This document shows positions 1-8,473 of a stretch of 10,484 nt of DNA, piece after piece. The stretch comes from Larix sibirica. Taxonomy: Eukaryota > Streptophyta > Pinopsida > Pinales > Pinaceae. Below the pieces are notes generated by a model. The model was not told the origin of the DNA. It saw nothing but the letters and a program-made list of their open reading frames with translations, and ran no database searches. Every line of letters starts with the position of its first letter. Position 1 is the stretch's first letter. The stretch spans positions 33,838-44,321 of the forward strand of contig NWUY0300030985.1 of the NCBI GenBank assembly GCA_004151065.3, written 5' to 3'. The translations under genes were made by a program, and so were the position numbers.

Positions 1-453
1 ATGGAAAGATAGGTGTGTATATCTTGGTTTTTATTTACATGAGACTTATGATACATAGGCATGCTCCTGATGTTAAATGACTCTAGTTAAGGGTGCTGTG
101 TGAAAGATAACATCGAGTTATGGGACTAACTTATTATGTAGAAGGAGTGTTCCTCTATGTTACACCAAGTTTGAAATTGCATGGTATTTCTTACCAAGTT
201 TGTACATAAGGTTGGAATTGATTTTTTACTTAGAATTTGCTTTATAATGTGATAAAGAGAAACTTGGTTTGCATGCAGTTATGCTTGGGAAGACCTTTCC
301 ATATTGCAGTAAAGCTATGTATCAGATTGTCTAAATGTTATTCACCTTGGTAGGTGAATTGGTGATTGTATGGATATTGATAGTATGTTGATTTAAAAAT
401 AAAAATAAAAAAATTCTCCCCATTTCCTCTTAAAAGAGACAAGGATTTTGGGA
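1..453. other. Left flank without a recognisable gene
   Basis: I see no coding frame with a familiar protein, no RNA gene and no clear repeat relation to the rest of the window. Two small structures stand out. A perfect inverted repeat lies at 341-358 (TTCACCT, loop TGGT, AGGTGAA), and an A-rich AAAAAT-type stretch lies at 395-413. The short minus-strand open frame covering part of this region continues into the LTR and looks like chance. This is probably decayed intergenic or older transposon DNA. Confidence 0.6.
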
Positions 454-585
454 TGTTACATATGGTATCCAACAGGAAGTTAGGGTTAGATACCACATGG
501 CAACTAATGATTGATGGTGATGTCACATTTAGACCTAGTTGACATGGTTAACTATAATTAGTAGGTCCAACGGAGTACCAAATCC

Positions 586-594
586 TATATAAGG
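586..594 (+). promoter_or_regulatory. TATA box in left LTR of outer element
   Basis: TATATAAGG lies 132 bases after the LTR start. The matching TATATAAAA in the right LTR (3542-3550) lies 129 bases after that LTR's start, so the signal is kept in both copies. This is the expected place for the LTR's RNA polymerase II promoter. Confidence 0.7.
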
Positions 595-1047
595 AACATG
601 TATATCATTTGAAGGCAATGTAAAGGAGCTCAACTAGTATGTTACATGTGTGTCGCAACAAGGTTGTAGGCATGTACTTTGGTGTAACATTGGAATTATT
701 AGTTAAATTGAATCAAGGCTTCTAGTATGTCATTGTGCTATCATTTTCTTTGAATGAGTTTCTATTATTTGGCCATGCGATTGTTGTAGGAAAAATTATG
801 AAATTCATTTGAATTGGTTCACTTTGGATTTGGATGTGCCTTGTGGTTGGGCATTTGCATTGATGATTTTACTAGAATAAATTTATAAGGTTTGGCATAA
901 AGGCTTCAATCCAGTGACTAGAAAGGATGTTGATCTTGGGTATTTTTATATCAGTAATGAATTATTTCTTTGGCACTAATTATCCCTATGCTAAGATTTT
1001 GAACTTTGTTATTTAAAAAATGATATCGTGATGCTTTATGATAGTTA

Positions 1048-1053
1048 AATAAA
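1048..1053 (+). terminator. AATAAA polyadenylation signal in left LTR
   Basis: AATAAA occurs in the word TTAAATAAA. The right LTR has the same signal at 9533-9538 within CTAAATAAA. Conservation in both copies and on the coding strand supports a role in ending the element's transcript. Confidence 0.55.
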
Positions 1054-1222
1054 GGTTTTTTAATCTAGTATTACAACATATACAACACTCATTTTATTGC
1101 TTCCATGTGTTTTATTATATAATCTTAAATGGCATGGTTTGAAGGTTGATGTGTTTATTTGGTAGTCTATCATCATTGAACCGAGTAGTATCATTATTGT
1201 TTAAGAACTACGTGTGATGACA

Positions 1223-1676
1223 ACTCTAACAAGGGATTTGTTGGGTAGAGTTGTTAAAGGGAGTTACAACTCCAGTAAGTTGACCATGGATATTTTGTAG
1301 ACAATCTACAAAAAGGTTTCCAGATAGAAAGGAGAATGTTAAGAAGGAACTATTATGGAACATAAAGGAAGGATATGAGTTATAAAAGGTAAAGGAAATA
1401 TGTAAGATGATGAGAACAATGTCACAAAATTATCTTTTTGCTACTAGAAAACTTGGAGACAACTAAAAAAAAGTAATGAATGGAAATTGAGTTGAAAGTA
1501 AAGATGATTGGGAATTGGAGCTTCTTTAATAGAATATAGAAGAAGATATGATAGCATAATTCATTATGAACTTGGGATAAATGTGACAATTGAATACTCC
1601 TATGTATTTTGGGATTTAAAAACAAAAAGAGTTAACGATCTAGATTTGGGATATGCAATGATACTTTGAACACAAT
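1223..1676 (+). other. 5' leader of outer element
   Basis: This lies between the left LTR and the Gag relic. No convincing primer binding site follows the LTR: no TGGTATCAGAGC-like or TGGCGCC-like word is seen. Two inverted repeats sit at the junction. One pairs CAACTCTAACAA (1221-1232) with TTGTT...AGAGTTG (1238-1253). The other is GGAGTT-AC-AACTCC, close to 1260-1273. These could be remains of a leader RNA structure. The rest is A/G-rich and shows no gene. Confidence 0.5.
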
Positions 1677-2103
1677 CCGATTAAAGAATATAAGCAAGTG
1701 AACTTTGCATGAACAAGGTTGAGAGGGAATTCATGTACATGGTGGGAGTTTGCATTTAGACAGATGAAGACGAGAGAAATACAATATCATTAAGATGCGG
1801 GACAAGATGGTTGCTAAGTTGCAAGGTAAGTATATTTCTTCAAATTAATTTTTTGTCTATATGTAGCATATTAGAAATATTAAAGAAGAATAAGATATCT
1901 ATAGAAGAATATATTGCAAAATTTGTAAAGTGGCCATTAGGGATGATTTTATTAAAGAGAACAAAGATAATATTCCTAGATTTGTGAAGGGTTTTAATCT
2001 ATCCATTTGAAATGAAATCGATATGTTGGAGGTGCATTCTATGAAAGAGGTTTATGGCCTAGCCTTAAGTAAAGAAGAAATTGTCAACAAGACAACATGG
2101 TGA
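1677..2103 (+). pseudogene. Broken Gag of outer Ty3/Gypsy element
   Basis: Gag is the structural protein that packages retrotransposon RNA into virus-like particles. The relic is readable in pieces. From 1677 a frame contains VNFA, TRLRG and WWEFAFRQM, matching the usual KVxFA-TRLRG-WW pattern of plant Gypsy Gag. After a frame change, KMRDKMVAKLQGKY follows from 1792. After another, SIEEYIAKF (from 1898) matches the common EEYxxxF segment. From 1981 a further frame reads FVKGFN, NEIDML and KEVYGLALSKEE, matching the conserved FxxGLxxxI...A...E end of the domain. In-frame stops include TGA at 1710-1712, TAA at 1791-1793 and TGA at 2008-2010, and at least three frame changes are needed. It cannot make a protein. 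Placement in Ty3/Gypsy is from family knowledge; the sub-lineage is less sure. Confidence 0.75.
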
Positions 2104-3398
2104 GAAGGGAGAAGCAATGATAGAAAGTGAAGTGTTGGTTAACACACTAAAAATATAATTAATAGAAAGATATATCTAGGTTGATGAGGAGAATAAGGAG
2201 TGTGTACATGAAGAACATATATGTGAAGTGCAAGATGATGTGAGTAGCACACTGCAAATTATATAAGCCAAATAATGTTTCTAGATGAGGAAACTAAGTA
2301 TAAATAAGAAGAATATGTGAATGCATGCATGCTATAAGAAATGGAGGAATTTACAATATAAAATATGTAAGCAGATTTTGTGAGAAAGTGGAGTTGAAAA
2401 GAAAACATATTAGAGGAGGTGTATGCGGAAAATTTTGATTCCTTAAATATGTTTTATGTTGATTTGTTTGTAGGTATAAAAGACAAATAGGATTTAAATG
2501 TTGTTGAATATAAACAATAAGTCAAAAATACCAATGACTAAGAAGAAGCTTGGTATGTCCATGGACGGGATGAGATGAAGCCCACATGCAATTTGTGCAC
2601 ATATTTGAAGGCGATGAACATTGTGATTGTTTCAATGTTTGAGGATAATTGCTCAAGATTTTGTGATAGTAATATAGTCAAATGTGTTCAAGAAGTGACA
2701 TGATACATGAGGAAAAATATGTAGTATCAAAGTACCACAGTTTGAGGTAGTAGCGAGTGGTTAATGATGATGATTTTTTGGTAAGTTTGTTGATAGGCGC
2801 GGTCCAAGATGTTTTTTAAAAACATAGAAGAATTGTACTCAATGAAGAAAGGACACCATGATGAACTATCATTTTTACGGAGAAGGGAAAATGTAGGATA
2901 CAATTAGTGGGTGACCATGCTAAATTGATCCAACAAAGAGAAATCCATTAGTAGAGATGACAACAAATATATGGTAGCAATAAAAAGAGGTGTACTACCA
3001 ATGTGTCAAGTGTTAATGATGGTGCACAATAGCATGGAGGATATTGGGAATGTTTTCAAGTAAATTGCAAAAGCAATGATGAGGATTGATGAGGCAAAGT
3101 TTGCATAGTCAAACATGAAAATTATCATAGCAATGAGAAACTCATTGAGTAAGATGAAAGACCTTGGATGTGACATGCAAAATAATAAATGGTTTCAAGC
3201 ATAAACAAGAAGAAGATTGCATAGCAAATAATGGTGATTTATCAAAAATATTGTGAGTAGGATGGCCACCTCTCTTCGTACAAGGGGAGTCGTATGCAAT
3301 TGCATCTTTGGTGTAAGGCCATTCTACATTACCCAACAATATTTTTATTCCAAAGTTATAGTTTTGTGGAATTCTAGTAATAGTTCATAGTATTTAAT
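2104..3398 (+). other. Decayed internal region downstream of Gag, no pol recognised
   Basis: This is the rest of the outer element's interior. I looked for a zinc knuckle, an aspartic protease motif, the YxDD-type reverse transcriptase box and integrase motifs, and saw none. Several A/G-rich stretches read as acidic, interrupted plus-strand frames, for example near 2190-2260. The best one, 2413-2700, is listed separately. At roughly 1.3 kb the stretch is too short for a full pol, which fits a non-autonomous or internally deleted element. Confidence 0.5.
2413..2700 (+). pseudogene. Relic frame of unknown product in outer element
   Basis: Reading from 2413, one frame stays coherent for about 96 codons with only three stops (TAG, TAA, TAA) before TGA at 2701. 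Its last part is open for about 57 codons and includes the cysteine-bearing stretch MKPTCNLCTYLK and later FEDNCSRFCDS. I do not recognise the protein. The position after Gag could suggest the end of Gag or a lost pol beginning, but the cysteines do not fit the usual CX2CX4HX4C knuckle. It may also be a chance frame. Confidence 0.3.
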
Positions 3399-3412
3399 AA
3401 AGCGAAAGGGGA
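3399..3412 (+). promoter_or_regulatory. Polypurine tract of outer element
   Basis: AAAGCGAAAGGGGA is purine except for one C (3403) and directly abuts TG at 3413, the start of the right LTR. In LTR retrotransposons this tract primes plus-strand DNA synthesis. Its strand agrees with the Gag relic and the LTR signals. Confidence 0.65.
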
Positions 3413-3541
3413 TGATAATGTAGAGACCTAAGCATAATCTAGGATGTTTTAGGGTTAGATTCCACATGATAGTTGATGATTGATAGTGATGTGGACCTAG
3501 TGGTTAACTATGATGAGTACGCTTTATGGAGGATCATAACT

Positions 3542-3550
3542 TATATAAAA
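3542..3550 (+). promoter_or_regulatory. TATA box in right LTR of outer element
   Basis: TATATAAAA is the counterpart of TATATAAGG at 586-594. It is followed in both copies by ACATG and then GAAGGCAA...GGAGCTCAAC. Confidence 0.6.
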
Positions 3551-3826
3551 AACATGAATATTTATTTGAAGGCAACTTGGAGGAGCTCAACAAACCTATA
3601 TTTTGATATGTGTGGTAGTGAGTCTATACGTGTGTACTTTTGTGTAACATTGGCATTATAATTACATAAAAATGGCTTCTAACATGTGATTGTGTTGTCA
3701 TTTTCTTTGAACCATTTTTTTTGCATTCATCCATGGTATTGTTGTAGGAAAAATTATGAAATGCATTTGAATTAGTTCAGTTTGGTTTTCACTATGTATT
3801 GATGTTGGGCATTTCCTAGGCTATTT

Positions 3827-3831
3827 CACTA
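3827..3831. repeat. Target site duplication CACTA, left copy
   Basis: CACTA directly precedes the inner element's terminal TGTTACC. The same five bases directly follow its other end (9361-9365). Five bases is the usual duplication length for LTR retrotransposons. Confidence 0.88.
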
Positions 3832-4712
3832 TGTTACCTCCCAATCTTGTGCTCATATCTATTCAAGTCCATGAACAAATTAAAACATAGAGGCACTTAG
3901 GAAATTTTCCCATTGTCGCTAGAAAAACTATTCCTCTTGCTTTAGGCTAGCTCTCCTCTAACTCAAAAGGGGAAAACCCTAAAAAAGAATGCTTAAGATG
4001 TTATTTAAAATAAAACGGATGGTGGACCAAGACTAATGCCTATCCATTTGGATGATGGAGTCATCGAATATTATGGACACTGCATAATAAATTCATTCAT
4101 TGATGTGCCATAATTAGTCCAAAATAGATTTTTAGATTATGCAAGAATAAGTGAGAACCCTTATATAAGATGTATCATCACAATCATGAAATTACAACCA
4201 ATAAATAATGTGCAACCATAAAGAATTAAAGGAAACCACGTCTGAAACCATACATAAAATAGACAAATTAGGGCATCCTTCTTATAGAATGAATATCCAA
4301 CATTAATTCAATTCTTCAAAATGATTTCACCACTAGATGAAGAAAACTATAACATGCGACACTTAATCTTCTTCCTTAGCTAAAATAACCCTTAAACATA
4401 GAGTGCACAATGCTACAATATGAAATATCTTTTAGAAATCCAAGGTTACATCAAGATTTAGGGATCCTTTCACCTCAATTGTGACATCATCTTATTTGAC
4501 CAAGACTACCCTTCTTCAAATATTATTTTAGCAGCAACAACTATGGAAAATTTTCCAAAAAAATGTAGTCATCCATGAAAGAGAAAAAGATTTTTGGAAA
4601 ATCTCACATTGAAATTCTCCCCTAACTTCTTCTTTTGAAAATATATTCAACTAAGCTTAGAGGCCAACTCCCATGAATCCAACCATGCCCTTTGACAAAG
4701 TAATCTCTCATT

Positions 4713-4720
4713 TATTTATA
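4713..4720 (-). promoter_or_regulatory. TATA box in 3' LTR of inner element
   Basis: The minus strand reads GGTATAAATA here; the plus strand reads TATTTATA. The equivalent site in the other LTR is 8206-8213. The telo-box AAACCCTA (plus strand 4769-4776) lies 48 bases away, the same gap as in the other LTR. Confidence 0.6.
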
Positions 4721-4768
4721 CCTTTGATATCAAACCCTAATGAATGAAACAATAATAAATGAGAGCTA

Positions 4769-4776
4769 AAACCCTA
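4769..4776 (-). promoter_or_regulatory. Telo-box-like motif upstream of the inner LTR TATA box
   Basis: AAACCCTA on the plus strand (TAGGGTTT on the coding strand) matches the plant telo-box word. Its counterpart is 8262-8269. Further copies in this LTR are at 3974-3981 (counterpart 7438-7445) and 4732-4739 (lost in the other LTR). In plant promoters the word is known as a binding site for Myb-type telomere-repeat-binding proteins; any role here is inferred. Confidence 0.4.
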
Positions 4777-4934
4777 GAATTAGATCACTCCTCTTTGGAG
4801 TACCTTTTAGCATTTGATTTAATCACAAGATGACATGTGTTCACTTCCTCCTTGAAATAGCTCCTCCAAATATATGAATCATGCCTCAATCCATGTGAAA
4901 TTTTTAGCGAGCTTTAAATGCCCCTTTGAGAGGA

Positions 4935-4982
4935 TGTCCCTCTTTGTAAGGTATAATTTGTCCCTCTTTGTAGGGTAGAATT
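4935..4982. repeat. 24-bp tandem duplication in 3' LTR of inner element
   Basis: There are two adjacent 24-bp units beginning TGTCCCTCTTTGTA, differing at two positions. The equivalent segment is missing from the other LTR near 8440, so it arose in this copy or was lost from the other. Confidence 0.7.
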
Positions 4983-5204
4983 TTGATCAAGGAATCCAAA
5001 ATATAATTCTTTCAACCTTAGAAGTGGAAGGCTCCTCATTAAGGCACTATATTTGACCACATAAATGCTTCTATTTCCACATGCCATCATTATAAGCTAA
5101 ACTATTCCTTTCCTAGCCTCTTTTATTTCCACATGTCATGCTCTAGGGCTTGTCCATGTAGGATATTTTACTCATTTTTTCCTTTGAATGCATAAAATGG
5201 GTCC

Positions 5205-5263
5205 ATAATGCATCATCCCAAAATAAATAAATGGGGCACTACAAATAATGCATTATCCAAAAA
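5205..5263. repeat. Imperfect 19-bp direct repeat near inner LTR end
   Basis: ATAATGCATCATCCCAAAA (5205-5223) resembles ATAATGCATTATCCAAAAA (5245-5263), 40 bases apart. The repeat sits at the edge of the segment missing from this LTR and may be connected with that deletion. Confidence 0.45.
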
Positions 5264-5305
5264 TGCCAAAGAGAACATATAATTGAAATCTATTACTTGT
5301 GAACA

Positions 5306-5333
5306 TTGAGCTTGTTCTTCCTACTCTACTCCA
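5306..5333 (-). promoter_or_regulatory. Candidate polypurine tract of inner element
   Basis: On the minus strand this reads as a purine-rich run containing GGAGTAGAGTAGGAAGAAC, just before TGTTCAC, the inferred start of the 3' LTR. It is imperfect, with some pyrimidines near the LTR, so it is probable rather than proven. Confidence 0.45.
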
Positions 5334-6033
5334 CAACAAGAAGATGCAATTTTAAGTGAAATAAAAGGGATAATACAACCATTGTATCCTCTCATCAACA
5401 ACACGATATATTCCCTTTTGTTTGACAACAAAGCAAAACAAAGCTACACCAAGCATCCTACAAGCATAGGTTGGACCTCTGTCACTACATGGTTGAAAAC
5501 TAAGGTGAGATATTGAAGACAAAATAAAACACCAAGATCACACCGAGTTTGGTGCCTACTGCTACATGCTTTCTCTATCCAATGTTGAATAGGATTGATA
5601 TATACATCATCATCAACATGTGAATAGGGCATCCCATAATCTAGCCATGAATCACCTCCATGCACTACAAAACGCCTCTTCAAAGGCTAATGTACAATCT
5701 ACAACAATAACCCCCCTACACTGTCATGAAAACCATCTATAATAGCCTCTAGCAACAAGGTATTAGATGGTGGATCCAATATAAACCTATAAAAAAAATT
5801 CTATGCTTCTTTGTTTCCTTCTATTGGACCTCCCCCTAAAGCAAGCCACAAATTTTCAAATTTGGAAATTCAAATCAACACATGATTTAGAACTTGATTC
5901 CCTTGTTTAGAAGGCTAAACAAATGCCACAATACATTAAAAAATGTATGTGTTTCTACCCCAAACGCATTTCATCCCCCAAAATACTTCTCTTTCTGATT
6001 TTTCATGCATATAAAAGGTAGGAGTTGACGATG
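5334..6033 (-). other. Decayed internal region of inner element, no pol recognised
   Basis: This lies between the Gag relic and the 3' LTR on the minus strand. It is full of stops in all frames apart from one 79-codon open stretch (5444-5683), described separately. No reverse transcriptase, integrase or protease signature was seen. In complete Gypsy elements this interval would hold several kilobases of pol. Confidence 0.5.
5444..5683 (-). pseudogene. Unrecognised open stretch before the inner 3' LTR
   Basis: A 79-codon minus-strand frame (TTG at its upstream edge, no ATG there) reads through HGGDSWLDYGMPYSHVDDD, then HWIEKACSSRHQTRCD, and ends in a rather hydrophobic stretch around VLFCLQYLTLVFNHVV. 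I do not recognise it. Some Gypsy lineages such as Athila carry an extra env-like frame in this position, but nothing here proves that. It may simply be a chance frame in A+T-rich DNA. Confidence 0.25.
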
Positions 6034-6965
6034 TCAATGGTTGGAAAATTTCTGCATTTGTGATGTTATGAAAATGCTCCTTATGTTGTAGGGAGGGTCC
6101 CCCATTAATGAGGACTTATAGATGTTCAACATAGAATATGCACCATTTACCTCAATATTCTTTGGATGTCCAAAATTGAAGAAAATAAGATTTGAAATGT
6201 CCTCTTTGTGCTCCATGATGTGGCTCCCAATGTTGATTGGGATTGGAAAGTGAAAATTCATACTTTCCTCCATCTAGCTCCCAATACTTATGTCATACAT
6301 GGGATATCCATGAATAACCTAGCGATCTACATCCCAGCAATGTCTCCCAATAAAAAAACTAGTATGCACACCATCTTCTTGGTTGCCATGTTGTTTATCC
6401 CATGAGCTCATGAAAGTATTTGCAACTTATTATTCCTCCAAGGGCTTCTCGACAAGCTTTTTCCTCTTCAAATCATCAATGGATTCATCATCAGAAACAT
6501 AATTTTAGAAAGAATCATAGCTCACCAAACCCTTGTCCTCCTTAGAATCCATGATGATGGTTGTTGGATTGTCCTCATACAAGTGTACGTCATCACCGTA
6601 CAATGTCTCTTTTAGAACAATATGGAATAAATAGTCTTCAATGGATTTTTGTTTTCCGTAAATAACGTCCCAACACTTGTGAAGTTTTTTGGTCAAACCT
6701 ACAAGTGAAGATACTTCCTTTGGACTACACCCTTAAAACCGCTACAATACTTCATATTCCAAGGTACAAAAGAACATTTTCACCATGACATCCTCATGTG
6801 TAAAATTGAATTATAAATGAATTTAGTGAAAGAATTTAGTTGTTGTGCAATTGAGTTAGTATGTCTAGGGAACTTTAGAGTATGCTTGTCATGATCTAGA
6901 TTAAGGAAATGATTCAGATACCCTGGGATGCCTGAGAAATATAATAGATCGAACTGTCTTTCCAT
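6034..6965 (-). pseudogene. Broken Gag of inner Ty3/Gypsy element
   Basis: The Gag capsid domain is recognisable on the minus strand. The upstream part (6965 to about 6800) reads FPRHTNSIAQQLNSFTKF, matching the usual FPxFxG...HLxxF lead-in. After a frame change near 6800, HEDVMVKMFF begins at 6798, the hallmark HEDVxMxxF motif of plant Gypsy Gag. Further on, YGKQKSIEDYLFHIVLK (about 6657-6607) matches the W/YGxxKSxxxYLxEFxxLK segment. From 6798 to 6034 one frame runs 255 codons without a shift but with seven internal stops: 6742-6744, 6733-6735, 6505-6507, 6430-6432, 6427-6429, 6319-6321 and 6274-6276. All are TAG or TAA, each one C-to-T step from CAG or CAA. The part after about 6430 (with FFIGRHCWDVD) is unrecognised but stays in frame. 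The gene is dead. The family assignment comes from remembered motifs. Confidence 0.75.
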
Positions 6966-7274
6966 CCATTATTCTTCTAGAAATTCCATGATACCTCTTT
7001 ACCTCAAATCTTCAATATGACAAGCTGATATGAAACTAGTAAAAAATATAAACATCATACCTCATTTGCAAAGTAGTGGAGTCACCATGTGGGTCTCTAA
7101 ATGCCTTCAAATTTGTTGAATGTCCTCAAATCTACAATTGACAAGCCACTTCAAAATATTCTGGAATAGAGCTTTGATCCTTCACAGAGTCATTGGATGA
7201 GAATAAGATCTTCAAGAAATCGCCCTCATTAAATCACTATAGCTAATTTAATGAATCTTTGGAGATGCACTTTG
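6966..7274 (-). other. 5' leader of inner element
   Basis: This is the sequence between the primer binding site and the Gag relic, read on the minus strand. It has no recognisable gene. A leader of about 300 bases ahead of Gag is normal for such elements. Confidence 0.5.
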
Positions 7275-7292
7275 TCCTCGGAAATGGCATCA
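7275..7292 (-). promoter_or_regulatory. Primer binding site of inner element, tRNA-Asp-like, decayed
   Basis: The minus strand reads TGATGCCATTTCCGAGGA two bases after the LTR end. From memory, the Athila-type primer site complementary to tRNA-Asp is TGGCGCCGTTGCCGGGGA; 13 of 18 bases agree. Four of the five differences are G-to-A or C-to-T, as expected from decay of methylated cytosines. The site fixes the minus orientation and the 5' LTR boundary. Confidence 0.65.
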
Positions 7293-8205
7293 ATTTTTAG
7301 CTCCAATACCTATAACACTCGTAGATATTCAAGTCCTTGAACAAAGTGCAATCATATATACAAATAGGAAGGTTTTCCATTGTCACTCATAAACTATTCC
7401 TCTTTCTTTAGGCCAACTCTCTTCTAGCACAAGGTGGAAACCCTAGAAAAAAATGTTTAAGATGTTCTTTAAAATAAAAGAGATGGTGGACCAAGGCCAG
7501 TGCTTATCCAATTGGGTGATGGAGTCAAGATGTGGGAAAAATAGGGTTTGAATATTATGGATAAATGTAATCAATCCATCCATCGTTGTGCCATAATTAG
7601 TCAAAAATATATTATCATATTATGCAAGAATTTGTGAGAGCCCATGTACAAACTGTGCCATCACAACCATGAAATTATAGCAAAGCAATAATGTAAAACC
7701 ATGAATAATTAAAAGACAACCATGTATGAAACTATAGATACAATAAACAAAGTGTAACAACCTTTTTATAAAATGAACAACAAAAGGTACATCAATTCTT
7801 CAATATGATTTCACCACAAGATCAAGAAAGCCATAACATGTCACTTAATCGTCTTCCTTAGTTAAAACAACCCTAAAAAATAGAGTGAACAACCCTAACC
7901 AAATAATTATAGCAACAAATATCCTTCAATAACTCAAGATTACATCAAGAGTTGAGGAGGATTTCACCTCAACTCTAGCATCCTGTTACTAGAATAAGAC
8001 CACCCTTCTTCAAAGATTATTTCAACAACACCAATAATGGAAATCCTTGCAAGAAATCTAGTCATCCATGGAAGAGAAAAATAGATATGGAAAACCTCAC
8101 ATTGAACTTGTCCCTTAACTTCTTCCTCCCAAAAGGTCTTCATCTAAGCTTGGATGGGAACTCCCACAACTCCAATCATGCCCTTTAGCAATTGAATCTC
8201 TCTTC

Positions 8206-8213
8206 TATTTATA
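8206..8213 (-). promoter_or_regulatory. TATA box in 5' LTR of inner element
   Basis: The minus strand reads GGTATAAATAGAAG around this point, a strong plant TATA context, about 1150 bases into the LTR. That would give a long U3. The surrounding bases, including AATAATAAATG and AAAACCCTAGAA, are among the best conserved between the two LTRs. Confidence 0.65.
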
Positions 8214-8261
8214 CCTTTCATATCAACCTCTAATGAATAAAATAATAATAAATGGGGGCCA

Positions 8262-8269
8262 AAACCCTA
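8262..8269 (-). promoter_or_regulatory. Telo-box-like motif in 5' LTR of inner element
   Basis: AAACCCTA on the plus strand, 48 bases from the TATA box. It is the exact counterpart, at the same gap, of 4769-4776. Another conserved copy is 7438-7445. Confidence 0.4.
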
Positions 8270-8473
8270 GAAGTAGGGTGCACCTATTTAGAGTACCTTT
8301 AGGGTTTGATTTGATCATAAGATGCTACATGTCCACACCCTCCTTGAAGTAGCCCCCCAAAATATGTGAATCACACCTCGATACATGTGAATTGCCCCGT
8401 AATGACCATTTAGCATGCTTTAGATGCCCCTTTGAGGAATAAATATATGATCAAGTTATCTAAAACATAATTA

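Larger units (their letters stand above)
454..1222 (+). repeat. Left (5') LTR of outer element
   Basis: About 769 bp. It matches 3413-3831 over its first half and 9366-9704 over its second half. Examples of shared words are TTAGGGTTAGAT/TTAGGGTTAGATT near the start, GAAGGCAA...GGAGCTCAAC after the TATA box, TTGTTGTAGGAAAAATTATG in the middle and TTTGGCACTAATT near the end. It is the only uninterrupted copy, so it gives the pre-insertion structure of the right LTR: TACTA at 870-874 corresponds to the CACTA target of the inner element. The ends were set from TG and CA in the alignment and are approximate. Confidence 0.85.
3413..3831 (+). repeat. Right (3') LTR of outer element, first piece
   Basis: This piece is about 419 bp and aligns with about 454-874 of the left LTR. 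It stops at CACTA (3827-3831), where the inner element begins. With 9366-9704 it makes a right LTR of about 758 bp, against about 769 bp on the left. The two LTRs differ by many substitutions and small indels, so the outer element is old. Confidence 0.85.
3832..5305 (-). repeat. 3' LTR of inner element, shortened
   Basis: About 1474 bp, aligned with 7295-9360. In one well-matched block (4017-4063 against 7481-7527) I count 40 identical bases of 47; elsewhere indels are frequent. The counterpart of roughly 8730-9300 is absent, so this copy has lost about 590 bp near its minus-strand start. It also carries a 24-bp tandem duplication missing from the other copy. The end at 3832 is firm. The other end is inferred from TGTTCAC on the minus strand at 5305 and could lie anywhere from about 5268 to 5305. 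Confidence 0.8.

Noticed and set aside
361-394. Similarity of GTATGGATATTGA to GTATGGATGTTGA at 9408-9420, as a further LTR copy in the left flank
   Set aside because: Only about 13 bases match and the surrounding sequence does not continue the alignment.
341-413. Hairpin TTCACCT-TGGT-AGGTGAA and nearby A-rich tract as a regulatory site or terminator
   Set aside because: A 7-bp stem and an A-rich run are expected by chance in A+T-rich plant DNA, and no gene lies next to them.
3142-3661. Short open frames at 3142-3339 (minus) and 3473-3661 (plus)
   Set aside because: The first is antisense to the decayed interior of the outer element and the second lies inside its LTR across the TATA box. 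Neither has a recognisable motif.
6208-6405. Plus-strand 65-codon frame
   Set aside because: It is antisense to the inner Gag frame and is explained as a shadow of it.
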